A DNA stretch of 64,000 nucleotides from contig NZ_AP023081.1 of assembly GCF_026072635.1 (NCBI RefSeq), positions 3,716,501 to 3,780,500 of the forward strand. Reading direction: 5' to 3'. The position numbers were made by a program, and so were the translations under genes. Of this stretch, positions 24,785 to 32,443 are shown piece after piece. A model generated the notes under the pieces. That model had not been told where the DNA came from. It saw only the letters and a list, made by a program, of their open reading frames with translations, and ran no database searches. Each line of letters opens with the position of its first letter. The first letter of the stretch is position 1. The stretch comes from Pseudomonas solani (lineage in GTDB: Bacteria > Pseudomonadota > Gammaproteobacteria > Pseudomonadales > Pseudomonadaceae).

Positions 24785-25912
24785 ATGCCTTCGCGTCGTG
24801 ACTTCATCAAGCACCTCACCGCCGTCGCCGGCCTCGGCGCGGTCGCCAGCCTTGGGCTCGGCATCTCGCCCGCCCGGGCCCAGGCCGCCTTGCGTGGCGG
24901 CGCCTGGCGCATGCCGGACGAGAACGGCGTGCACGCCTGCAGCTACGTCAGCTTCGGCGCCCAGGCGGCGATCTGGGAGGACTTCACCGCCGACGTGCAG
25001 GACTGCATCGGCCTGATCGCCCGCACCATCGCCACCTACGAGCCGGTGGTGGTGCTGCACCGCCCTGGCCAGCTGAGCCTGGCCAAGCAGAAGTGCGGCA
25101 CGCGCAACACCCGCTTCGTCGAGATGCCCCTGGATGACGTATGGATGCGCGACATCGGCGGCACCTTCGTGGTGGACGGGCAGGGCGGCCTCGGCCTGGT
25201 GGACTTCAACTTCAACGGCTGGGGCAACAAGCAGCAGCACAGCAAGGATGGCGAGGTGGCCGGGGAAGTCAGCTACGACGCCGACGCCAGCTACATCGCC
25301 AGCCAGCTCACCGGTGAAGGTGGCGGTATCGAAGTGGACGGCGCCGGCACCGGCATCATGACCGAGAGTTGCTGGATCAACAGCAACCGCAACCCCGGCA
25401 TGAGCAAGGCCCAGGTGGAAGCCGAGCTGATGAGCAACCTCGGCCTGCGCAAGATCATCTGGCTGCCCGGCATCAAGAACAAGGACATCACCGATGCCCA
25501 CGTCGACTTCTACGCGCGCTTCGTCAAGCCCGGGGTGGTGGTCGCCAACCTCGACAACGACCCGCAGTCCTACGACTACGCGGTGACCCGCAAGCACCTG
25601 GAAATCCTCAACAAGGCCACCGACGCCGACGGCCGCAAGCTGCAGGTGCACACCCTGCCGCCGCCCCGCACCCTGCGCAACAACCGCTTCACCCGCAACA
25701 ACCCGGACTTCGCCCCCGGCTACATCAACTACTTCCCGGTCAACGGCGCGGTGATCGCCCCGCAGTTCGGCGACGCCAGCGCCGACGCCTTCTGCCGCGA
25801 CCTGCTCACCCGGCTCTACCCCGGGCGCAAGGTGGTGCAACTGAACATCGACGCGGTCGCCGCCGGCGGTGGCGGCATCCACTGCGTCACCTGCCACCAG
25901 CCGAAGGTGTAG
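24785..25912 (+). CDS. Tat-exported agmatine deiminase-family protein (Agu2A'-like)
   Basis: A 375-aa agmatine deiminase/peptidylarginine deiminase-family protein with a twin-arginine signal: SRRDFIK at residues 3-9, a hydrophobic stretch to about 28, and a likely cut after ARA near residue 32. Catalytic residues are kept: Asp123 (VWMRDIGG), His239 (ITDAHVDFY) and Cys367 (GGGGIHCVTCHQ). It is therefore a folded enzyme sent to the periplasm, unlike the cytoplasmic paralogue at 21682. GGAG precedes the ATG by about 8 bp. The substrate may be periplasmic agmatine or a related guanidine. Confidence 0.9.
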   Translation: MPSRRDFIKHLTAVAGLGAVASLGLGISPARAQAALRGGAWRMPDENGVHACSYVSFGAQAAIWEDFTADVQDCIGLIARTIATYEPVVVLHRPGQLSLAKQKCGTRNTRFVEMPLDDVWMRDIGGTFVVDGQGGLGLVDFNFNGWGNKQQHSKDGEVAGEVSYDADASYIASQLTGEGGGIEVDGAGTGIMTESCWINSNRNPGMSKAQVEAELMSNLGLRKIIWLPGIKNKDITDAHVDFYARFVKPGVVVANLDNDPQSYDYAVTRKHLEILNKATDADGRKLQVHTLPPPRTLRNNRFTRNNPDFAPGYINYFPVNGAVIAPQFGDASADAFCRDLLTRLYPGRKVVQLNIDAVAAGGGGIHCVTCHQPKV

Positions 25913-25946
25913 GTCGGCAGTCCCGGTCTTGAAGGGGGCCCGGTTT

Positions 25947-26098
25947 GTAGGGTGGATGACGCTCTTCTCATCCACCAGCGGTGCTATTTGTGGCACCGGG
26001 CAGGGGCAGCCCTGCGGGCTGCTTGGCGACTGAAGTCGCCCCTACGGGGCGGGTGCAAGGCCGGTGATGGGTTTCGCTGCGCTCTACGCCATCCTACG
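25947..26098. repeat. Extragenic repeats downstream of the agmatine operon
   Basis: One family-A hairpin unit (25947-25982), a short GCGACTGAAGTCGCCCCTACG palindromic part (about 26027-26047), and a copy of the ATGGGTTTCGCTGCGCTC repeat (26067-26098). No gene is visible from 25913 to about 26238. Confidence 0.75.
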
Positions 26099-26171
26099 GT
26101 TCGTGTGCGGGGCCTGTTGGGGCGAATGCATGCGCCCGCTTTTCCACCCGGTTCGTGTCACACCCGCTCCA

Positions 26172-26214
26172 TTTGTTTACGTGCGAAAAGTTGACACATG
26201 GACATGTAAACAAA
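26172..26214. promoter_or_regulatory. Inverted repeat around a TTGACA box
   Basis: TTTGTTTAC (26172-26180) and GTAAACAAA (26206-26214) are perfect 9-bp inverted arms separated by 25 bp. The loop contains TTGACA (26191-26196), a possible -35 hexamer, but no good -10 is visible at 17 bp. It lies 55-95 bp before the small membrane-protein gene. An operator for an unknown regulator is plausible. Confidence 0.45.
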
Positions 26215-26268
26215 CACGACATAGCGTGACGCCCCAGATGCTGAATCAACTTCTGGGGAGCCCGGACA

Positions 26269-26384
26269 TGTTGTCGATCGAACTGATTGTGGAAAACCTC
26301 GCCAGCAGCGCCCTGGTGCTGGGCTGCATGCTGGGCCTCGCCTGGTTGGCCTACGGCCCGGCTGAGCGAGGCTTGCGCGGCTGA
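26269..26384 (+). CDS. Small single-span membrane protein
   Basis: A 38-aa peptide, MLSIELIVENLASSALVL and on, with one transmembrane segment at about residues 11-28 (ASSALVLGCMLGLAWLAY) and a short charged tail (PAERGLRG). GGGGAG lies about 6 bp before the ATG at 26269. An in-frame ATG at 26239 would add 10 residues (MLNQLLGSPD). It is preceded by a strong inverted repeat (26172-26214). No function recognised; too short for a family call. Confidence 0.5.
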
Positions 26385-26392
26385 GGCGTGCG

Positions 26393-26695
26393 TCAGGCCA
26401 GGTCGGAAGGCGAGCGGCGGACGAACTTGATCTTGTGGGTGAAGGTCGGCTTGCGCGTCACGCTGATGGCCCGGCGGGTCACCGCGTCGAGGGTGATGTT
26501 CCAGTAGCCGGTGCTGGGCACGGTGATGCGTGCCGGGAACTTGTCGAAGGCCCCACCGTGGTAGGTGTGGCGGCCACCGTTCTTGAAGCTGCGAAAGTTC
26601 GCATCGTTCATCAGGCGGATGTTGCAGACCTGCGAACACTCGATGACCACGATGTCGCCTTCGTTGAGGTGTTCGCGCTGGTGGATGAACTTCAT
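26393..26695 (-). CDS. DUF1883-type protein
   Basis: A 100-aa protein starting MKFIHQREHLNEGDIVVIECSQ. The pattern (one all-beta domain with NIRLMNDANFRSFKNGG and ITVPSTGYWNITLDAV) fits the DUF1883 family of unknown function, which is sometimes linked to TIR-domain proteins. It overlaps the stop of the upstream 166-aa gene by 4 bp (ATGA), so it is the last cistron of a small operon. The convergent 38-aa gene ends 9 bp away. Confidence 0.75.
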   Translation of the reverse strand: MKFIHQREHLNEGDIVVIECSQVCNIRLMNDANFRSFKNGGRHTYHGGAFDKFPARITVPSTGYWNITLDAVTRRAISVTRKPTFTHKIKFVRRSPSDLA

Positions 26696-27192
26696 GTACC
26701 GCTCCGGAGCTGGTAAAGCGAAAGGCGCAACGATATCACGGCGGGGCCCTCCCGCTCTCGGCCTGCCGTCGTTTCGCTGCTGCGCGCCGGGTAGCCGGGC
26801 TCGAACAGCCACAACCTGAACTCCCTGTGCACGCTTTCCAGGCGCAACGCCACGCGCCGCTGCACCTGGGCCACCAGGCTTTCCTCCAGCCAGCACCAGG
26901 CCCGGCGATAGTCGCCCAGGGTCATCTGCGCCCCCGCTTCCACCAACAGCACCACCGGGCGGTGCCCGTACCAACGCAGCGCCCCCTCCAGCCCCGCCAG
27001 CGCCTGTTCCAGGTGCGCGCCACGGCTCATGCGCAGGGCGTGGCGGGCGATATCGAAACAGTCGCAGTAGTGGTGGCGGGCGATCACGCCGCAGGCCGGG
27101 GCCGGCGCGGCGCAATCGCTGTTGTAGCAGTGGTAGAGATAGTCCCCGGCCACGTGGAGGCTCAGCGCTGTCGCGTCGGTGCGTTGATGCAT
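26692..27192 (-). CDS. Cys-rich N-terminal protein of unknown function, 166 aa
   Basis: Not recognised. The first ~45 residues are rich in Cys and His (HCYNSDC, PACGVIARHHYCDC), which could bind metal. The middle (residues 56-125) looks helical with some TPR character (LEQALAGLEGALRWYGHRP, then GDYRRAWCWLEESLVAQV). The start at 27192 lies inside the preceding 54-aa gene in another frame (31-bp overlap) and has no obvious ribosome site, so translation may be coupled or may start later at the Met near residue 55. It overlaps the DUF1883 gene by 4 bp. Confidence 0.55.
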   Translation of the reverse strand: MHQRTDATALSLHVAGDYLYHCYNSDCAAPAPACGVIARHHYCDCFDIARHALRMSRGAHLEQALAGLEGALRWYGHRPVVLLVEAGAQMTLGDYRRAWCWLEESLVAQVQRRVALRLESVHREFRLWLFEPGYPARSSETTAGREREGPAVISLRLSLYQLRSGT

Positions 27193-27326
27193 TTGTAGCC
27201 CGGGTACTGGGCCTCGGCGGTGATGCGCGCCATGTCCGAACTCACCGCCTGGACGACGAGGCTGAAGTTGGCGCGCGGGCCGGCGCCCGGCTGGACGCGT
27301 TGCAGGAAGGCGGAATAGCTGTGCAT
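27162..27326 (-). CDS. Small protein of unknown function, 54 aa
   Basis: Reads MHSYSAFLQRVQPGAGPR, then ANFSLVVQAVSSDMARITA, ending KCINAPTRQR. A GAGGAG ribosome site lies about 9 bp before the ATG at 27326, good support for translation. It looks like the first cistron of the minus-strand trio with the 166-aa and DUF1883 genes. No family recognised. The WYL regulator gene upstream on the same strand ends 62 bp away. Confidence 0.55.
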   Translation of the reverse strand: MHSYSAFLQRVQPGAGPRANFSLVVQAVSSDMARITAEAQYPGYKCINAPTRQR

Positions 27327-27388
27327 GGAAGCGATCTCCTCGGTAATGAGGAGCCCAGCCTAGAGGGACCGCACGACAGCCTATGTCG

Positions 27389-28444
27389 TCAGGGGGCGGC
27401 GTAGAAGCCGGCCATCTCCCGCGCGCATTGGGCGATGGCCTGGCGCAGCGCGGGTGGTTCCAGCACCTCCACGGTGGCGCCGTGGGCCAGGATCCACCAC
27501 TGCAATTCGCGGGTGTGGGCGATCTCGCACTCCAGCAGCCACCAGCCATCGCCCAGGGGCGACAGGTGCTGGGGTTCGGCCAAGGGCGTCTCGGTGCTGT
27601 CCAGACGCTCCCGCAGCGCGGCGTTGATGCGCAGTTTGAGTTGGATCGGTTCGGCGGCGAGCAGGGTTTCCTGGCGCGCATGGGTTTGCAGGTCGAACCC
27701 CGGGGGCGACTGGATGCTGCGCGACCGTTTCGGCGTGACGCTGCGGAAGCGTTGCAGGGGCAGGGCGCGCACCTTCACTTCGTCGACCTTGGTACAGATC
27801 AGGTAGATGCTCGAATCCCGATAGGACAGGCCCAGTGGGTTGAGCACCATGCGTTGTTCCGCTGCGCTGCGCCGTGAGTAGTAGAGCGCCTCCAGCTGAT
27901 AGCCCTCCAGCAGCGCCAGCTGGATGTCCCGCAGCACGGTTTCGTCGATCGGCGCCTGGCGCAGCTGCAGCTGTTGCGAGCCGCTCACCACCTTGCCCAG
28001 CCAGCGGCCCTCGTGGCGCTGGAACTTGTCGAGCACCTCCCGCGAGCGCAGGTACTGTTCGCGCAGGTCATCCAGCGCCGCGCGGTGCAGCAGGTGGCTG
28101 GCCTGTTCATAGAGGGTGACGATGCTCAGCGCCACCCGTGCCGATTTCAGTTCGTGGCTGTCCAGCGGCTTGGCCTGCGCCCTGGCGGCGGGCAGGCGCG
28201 CGCCCTTGGCCAGGCGCCAGCGCGGCTGTGCATGGTTGTGGTCGGAGGCGATGGCGCCATCGGCTGCCAGCAGCTCCAGGTCGCGCTGCACGGTGCGCAG
28301 GCTGATGGTGCCTTCCCGCAGGAGCTGCTCGTGCAGGCTGGCGGTATCGATGCCCGCCTTCCCGGTCGAGGCGATCTCGGCGAGCAGGCGGTTGCGGCGC
28401 TCCAGGGTGACGGCGGCGTTGGGGCGCGGTGTTTTGGCAGGCAT
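27389..28444 (-). CDS. WYL-domain transcriptional regulator (first)
   Basis: A 351-aa regulator with an N-terminal HTH (LERRNRLLAEIASTGKAGI, then SLRTVQRDLELLAADGAI) and a central WYL domain (about residues 175-240; YQLEALYYSRRSAAEQRMVLNPLGLSYRDSSIYLICT), then a WCX-type C-terminus. WYL regulators often sense nucleic-acid fragments and control DNA-damage or defence genes. A perfect GCGACA-N5-TGTCGC dyad lies 16-32 bp upstream of its start, suggesting autoregulation. It is divergent from the winged-helix gene at 28608. Confidence 0.88.
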   Translation of the reverse strand: MPAKTPRPNAAVTLERRNRLLAEIASTGKAGIDTASLHEQLLREGTISLRTVQRDLELLAADGAIASDHNHAQPRWRLAKGARLPAARAQAKPLDSHELKSARVALSIVTLYEQASHLLHRAALDDLREQYLRSREVLDKFQRHEGRWLGKVVSGSQQLQLRQAPIDETVLRDIQLALLEGYQLEALYYSRRSAAEQRMVLNPLGLSYRDSSIYLICTKVDEVKVRALPLQRFRSVTPKRSRSIQSPPGFDLQTHARQETLLAAEPIQLKLRINAALRERLDSTETPLAEPQHLSPLGDGWWLLECEIAHTRELQWWILAHGATVEVLEPPALRQAIAQCAREMAGFYAAP

Positions 28445-28459
28445 CGAGAGGCTCCAGGT

Positions 28460-28476
28460 GCGACATAGGTTGTCGC
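28460..28476. promoter_or_regulatory. GCGACA-N5-TGTCGC dyad in the WYL divergent promoter
   Basis: GCGACA (28460-28465), spacer TAGGT, TGTCGC (28471-28476): a perfect 6-bp inverted repeat between the WYL gene (start 28444) and the divergent 347-aa gene (start 28608). The same half-sites recur at 29752-29768 and 35725-35738. Confidence 0.6.
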
Positions 28477-28607
28477 TCGGTCGTGGATACTAGCGCCATG
28501 GAAAACATGCTGCCTAGCGCACGTTGGGCGGCTTGCACAGAATGACGGGGTTCGTGCCGTGCCCGGTATTTCCGGCACGGCTTTTCGATGGGGCAAGGGG
28601 AGGGAAG

Positions 28608-29651
28608 ATGACGCTACATGATTCGATCGTTCTGGAAATCGTCAACGGCCGACTGAACAAGGAGTTGCGTGCCAGCGAGTTGCTGGGAGACGAGCGCCGG
28701 GTCGAGCTGCTCGATGGCGGCGAGAAGGTGGAACGCTACCGCGTCGGGTTCGAGTTCTTCAGCGAGAGCCATATCGCCACCGAGATGGCCAACCACGCTG
28801 AAGACACCGGTTACTGGGTCAAGCGTGGCGAGGCGCCGCGTTATCGCAAGGTCGAGCGCGGGCTGTATCGCGTCCTCGCCCTGGAGGAAGGTGAAGAGCT
28901 GCTGGAGGATGGTGAAGCAGCGCCTTTGCCGGTATCGGCGAGCGGGCATACTCGCGAGGAGCGCTTCGCCCACTACCTGGCCCAGCAGCCGTTCCAGATC
29001 TTCGACCGTCGTCGTCGCTCTCTACATCCCGGCCAGCCGGTGCAGGGTTTCACCCAGCGCCTGAGCAGCTATTTCTGGCCCAGCCCGAGCGTGAGCTACC
29101 AGGCCACCGAGGCGACGCTGAATGGCTTTATCGGCCGCGCCCGCGCGCTGGACGCCAACCTGGCCGCCAATGCCGCCGCCGTGCTGGTGCTGTTCCAGGA
29201 GATCTGCGACTGGGGCGGTGTGAAGCTGCCGACCCAGGATGCCGCCCTGGTTGTGCATAACATCGATGAGGCCCGCAAGCATGCGGCCTCCAGCCCGGCC
29301 GCGATGAGCAGTGCCTGGACCAAGCTCTACGCGATCTTCTTCCCCGATCTGTATGTGATCTACGACTCGCGGGTGGCCACGGCGCTGGTGGGCATCGCCG
29401 AAGCGGTGCTGGATGACGGTGAACTGAGCGGCTTCAAGCAGCAGTACCCGGCCCTGGGCACCGTCGCCGGTCGTGGCGGCTCGCGCCCCCGCGCCACGCG
29501 CAGCTACTGGAAGAACGCCTACACCTCCTGGAACGCCCAGCTGGACGCCAACGCCCTGGCGGCGAAGATCCTCACCGCCCTCAACCAGCAGCAGGGCAGT
29601 ACTCATAGCCTGCGTGAGCTGGAGGCGGTGCTGTTCATGGAAGGCTACTGA
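28608..29651 (+). CDS. Winged-helix N-terminal protein of unknown function, 347 aa
   Basis: Not firmly recognised. The first ~90 residues look like a winged-helix domain of the DUF7669 type, ending with VERGLYRVLALEE. The C-terminal ~220 residues are mainly helical and include FTQRLSSYFWPSPSVSYQA, SAWTKLYAIFFPDLYVIYDS and a basic RGGSRPRATRSYWKN segment. The style recalls OGG-fold or nuclease-associated proteins found near restriction and defence genes, but no catalytic motif is certain. GGGAGGGAAG precedes the ATG at 28608. It is divergent from a WYL regulator with a shared dyad. Confidence 0.6.
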   Translation: MTLHDSIVLEIVNGRLNKELRASELLGDERRVELLDGGEKVERYRVGFEFFSESHIATEMANHAEDTGYWVKRGEAPRYRKVERGLYRVLALEEGEELLEDGEAAPLPVSASGHTREERFAHYLAQQPFQIFDRRRRSLHPGQPVQGFTQRLSSYFWPSPSVSYQATEATLNGFIGRARALDANLAANAAAVLVLFQEICDWGGVKLPTQDAALVVHNIDEARKHAASSPAAMSSAWTKLYAIFFPDLYVIYDSRVATALVGIAEAVLDDGELSGFKQQYPALGTVAGRGGSRPRATRSYWKNAYTSWNAQLDANALAAKILTALNQQQGSTHSLRELEAVLFMEGY

Positions 29652-30058
29652 CCGGCGTTGCGGTGGCTGCCTGGCGGCCACCGCACGGCATGGGGCCGCG
29701 CCCGCCGAACCTGCCTGAAAGCTTTACCTGTATATGTCGACAGAATAGATGTGTCGCTAAAGGCGACATATATTTCGAGCTGCCTTGCTGCGCCGCATCA
29801 AGCGTAAGGACATTGTCCAAATAGCATGCAGGGCCATAACCGGCAGCGTAGGAAGCTTTACCCGATTCTGACTAATCGATAATGTCGCAATGATGGCGAT
29901 TCGGTCAGGATAGTCGCTGCGGAATATCGCCCTACTTCAAGCGGGCTCTCTGTTTCGCGGCTTTCAACGGGGTAGTCGATGGCCGCCGGTGTTGGCATGA
30001 CGAAGTTCGGGCCCATGGGATGCATGGGTATTCAAGGGAATGTGAAGGAGGCGCTCAT
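29652..30058. other. 407-bp intergenic region
   Basis: No coding sequence is visible. The region is richer in A/T than its surroundings (for example TACCTGTATATG, GACATATATTTCG), holds the TGTCGC/GCGACA dyad, and ends with an AAGGAGG ribosome site for the 703-aa gene. It probably contains that gene's promoter. Confidence 0.6.
29752..29768. promoter_or_regulatory. TGTCGC-N5-GCGACA dyad upstream of the 703-aa gene
   Basis: TGTCGC (29752-29757), TAAAG, GCGACA (29763-29768), a perfect 6-bp inverted repeat in an AT-richer intergenic stretch, about 290 bp before the ATG at 30059. A partial copy (TGTCGC near 29884, then GGCGAT) follows. The arms equal those at the WYL promoter but in reverse order. 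A hairpin or terminator role for the preceding gene is an alternative. Confidence 0.5.
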
Positions 30059-32170
30059 ATGTCGTTGGTCGAGTTTTACACGAAGAAGAACTTCACCAGT
30101 TGTAGCCGGATTCACATGGCGCCGGGGATCGCGCCAAAGCTGCTGAGCAACGCCATGGAGGCGTTCAAGTTCAAGGGGGATGCGCGTGAGATCGTGGCCC
30201 TCATCGACAACACCATGTTCGGCAGCGGCAAGGATGGCTGCCTGATCTGCAGCGACCGCATTCTCTTCCGCGAGCCCTTCGCGGAGCCCACCGAATACCT
30301 GTTCATCGAGATCAGGCAGATCCAGTCCCATGACCAGCGCGCCTTCATCAATGGCCGCGACGTGATGAAATTCAACATGCCCGACAAGCGTGACCTGACC
30401 GCTTGCTTCGAGGTGCTGGCCGAGTGGCTTGACGGGCAGGCCGATGCGCCTGGCAAGCCGGTTGCCGCGCCGGTGGAGGCCGCGCCGAAGGCCACCGGGG
30501 AGCTGCCGGCCGAGCAGTTGGCGGTGCTGATCGGTTACGTGCGCGAGTGCGCCTTGCGCATCGAGTCCGACAAGATCTTCGTGGCGCCGAACATTCCGCC
30601 GAAGAAGCTGCAGGCGGCCCTGGCGTCCTATGGCAACAGCATGACGGCGGACGAGGTGATCGTGCTGGTCGACGACACCCTGTTTGGTGGCGCCAAGGAG
30701 GGGATGCTGATCGGCGACACGCGGATCGCCATGAAGATGATGATGGATTCACCCCGCCTGTTCTTCTGGAAGTTCCTCACCGGCATCGCCATCAGCAAGC
30801 GCAAGGTCTTCGTCAACCAGCGCGAGATCGCCCAGTTGACCCAGCTCGGCGAGGCCGAGCTGGGAGACTTCTTCGACACCATCAACGACTGCCTGCAGGA
30901 CCTGCAGGGCCAGTTTGCCGATCAGCCCGCGCCGGTGGCCCAGGCGGTTGCGGCACCGGTGAGCGTGGCCGCGCCTGCCGTCGAGCAGCAGGCGCAGCTG
31001 TCCAGCGAAGTGGAGCAGAGCATGTCGGTGCCGGCGGTGCAGGCCCTGGCCGAGGCGCAGCCGGAAGTCGTGGCAGGGGACGCCAAGGGCAAGGATTCCA
31101 AGGCCAGCGAGAAGCTGTTCGGCTTCATCGCCAACGCCATCGAGCAGAACAAGTCGAAGATCATCCCGCTGCTCAAGGAGAAGACCGGCGAAGCCTCCCT
31201 CGCGGCCTTGCGCAACGACGAGAACATCGAGAAGTTCGCGGTGTACCTCTATGCCTTCCTGCCGAGCGTGGTGCGCCTGGCGCTAAGGGAGCAGGTGTTC
31301 GTGCAGTTCATGATCAGCAACCGCGACAAGATCATCGACCGTGTCATCGGTCCGGAGCTGGAAGGCGAGCTGCTGGAGGCGCCGGAGCCGGCGAGCCCTG
31401 CACCGAGCAAGGGCCTGGCCAGCTTCGCCAAGCGCGCCGAGCCGGCCGTGGCGCATCGCCCGTCGCTGTTCCGCCGCAAGCTGGAGGAGGGGCAGCAATA
31501 CCTTGAGCAGTTCGAGGCCCATGCCCGTGGCGCCAGCGCCCGGCAGCGCGATACCGAGGAGTTCCAGCAGGGGCTGGAGCAGTTCCACACCATCCAGTTC
31601 GGCATGGGTGTATTGACCGGTGCGATGCAGGTGCCGCGCTTCGTGGCCCGCGCCCAGCAGGCACCGCTGAGCGCCAACGAGCAGGCGGCCCTGGCCAGCG
31701 ATGAAACCACCCTGTTGGGGCTGGGTTACGCCATCGCCTCCATGGGCCACATGCTGCGCGAGCAGGCCGGCTTCGACGAGGACCAGATCGCCGAGCTGTT
31801 CTACCCGCTGCTCAGCGCACTGATCGTCCCTTACGCCCAGCAGAACGTGGACGGTGGTCGCAAGACCCTGCGCAGCGTGGCCAAACCCATGGAGCAGATC
31901 GCCGAATCCGAGCTGATGAAGGACTTCCAGCTCAACTGCCGGCGCATGGGCATGAACATCGCCAACGGCGACCTGGAAGACCTCGCCGGCAACTTCACCT
32001 TCGCCATCTACCGGGCCGTGGAGTCGCAGTTCCCCAGCCAGGAGGAAGCCATCGGGCTGAACCGCAAGCTGGACGACTTCGCCCGTGAAGGCTTCGACGC
32101 GTACAGGCAGCAGATGGACGAGGCGCTGGAGGCGCTGCTGATCCGCTACATGGAAAGCCAGCAGGGCTGA
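30059..32170 (+). CDS. 703-aa protein with two tandem PH-like domains and helical C-terminus
   Basis: Not assigned to a known function. Residues about 15-125 and 160-285 are two copies of one domain: EIVALIDNTMFGSGKDGCLI in the first aligns with EVIVLVDDTLFGGAKEGMLI in the second. Each is followed by a short beta-rich part, like bacterial PH-type domains of stress-related proteins. An Ala/Pro/Glu-rich linker (about 290-355) follows. A helical C-terminal half contains ASEKLFGFIANAIEQNKSK and ends YMESQQG. No signal peptide or transmembrane span. AAGGAGG precedes the ATG. It stands alone in its transcription unit. Confidence 0.65.
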   Translation: MSLVEFYTKKNFTSCSRIHMAPGIAPKLLSNAMEAFKFKGDAREIVALIDNTMFGSGKDGCLICSDRILFREPFAEPTEYLFIEIRQIQSHDQRAFINGRDVMKFNMPDKRDLTACFEVLAEWLDGQADAPGKPVAAPVEAAPKATGELPAEQLAVLIGYVRECALRIESDKIFVAPNIPPKKLQAALASYGNSMTADEVIVLVDDTLFGGAKEGMLIGDTRIAMKMMMDSPRLFFWKFLTGIAISKRKVFVNQREIAQLTQLGEAELGDFFDTINDCLQDLQGQFADQPAPVAQAVAAPVSVAAPAVEQQAQLSSEVEQSMSVPAVQALAEAQPEVVAGDAKGKDSKASEKLFGFIANAIEQNKSKIIPLLKEKTGEASLAALRNDENIEKFAVYLYAFLPSVVRLALREQVFVQFMISNRDKIIDRVIGPELEGELLEAPEPASPAPSKGLASFAKRAEPAVAHRPSLFRRKLEEGQQYLEQFEAHARGASARQRDTEEFQQGLEQFHTIQFGMGVLTGAMQVPRFVARAQQAPLSANEQAALASDETTLLGLGYAIASMGHMLREQAGFDEDQIAELFYPLLSALIVPYAQQNVDGGRKTLRSVAKPMEQIAESELMKDFQLNCRRMGMNIANGDLEDLAGNFTFAIYRAVESQFPSQEEAIGLNRKLDDFAREGFDAYRQQMDEALEALLIRYMESQQG

Positions 32171-32330
32171 ACCGCGGCCCGGGGCGCCGATGCCAGGCGC
32201 TCCGGGGCTTGCCGGCGTTGCCGGATCAGTTGCCATATCCCTGAACCAAGTATTTGATTTATCCGATGTTTCCCCGCTTCCCCCTTGGCTAGAGTCGGCC
32301 CCATAACGACCAGAACAAGCCGAGACACCT

Positions 32331-32375
32331 ATGGACGACCTGCTGCCTGCCTGCTGCGACACCCCGCCTGCCTGA
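32331..32375 (+). other. Possible 14-codon leader ORF before the NCS1 permease gene
   Basis: An ATG at 32331 begins MDDLLPACCDTPPA and stops at 32375, about 70 bp before the permease start. It could be a leader peptide or chance; no clear ribosome site is visible (GAGACACCT precedes it). Confidence 0.25.
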
Positions 32376-32443
32376 TCCAGCCCCGTGACCGTCACCCCGC
32401 GCCAACCCTGGCTGCGCCTTCACGTTCTGGATGAGGAATTTCC

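Noticed and set aside
28524..28607. Longer start for the 347-aa gene at 28524
   Set aside because: The extra 28 residues are encoded within the divergent promoter area and lack a ribosome site; 28608 has a good one.
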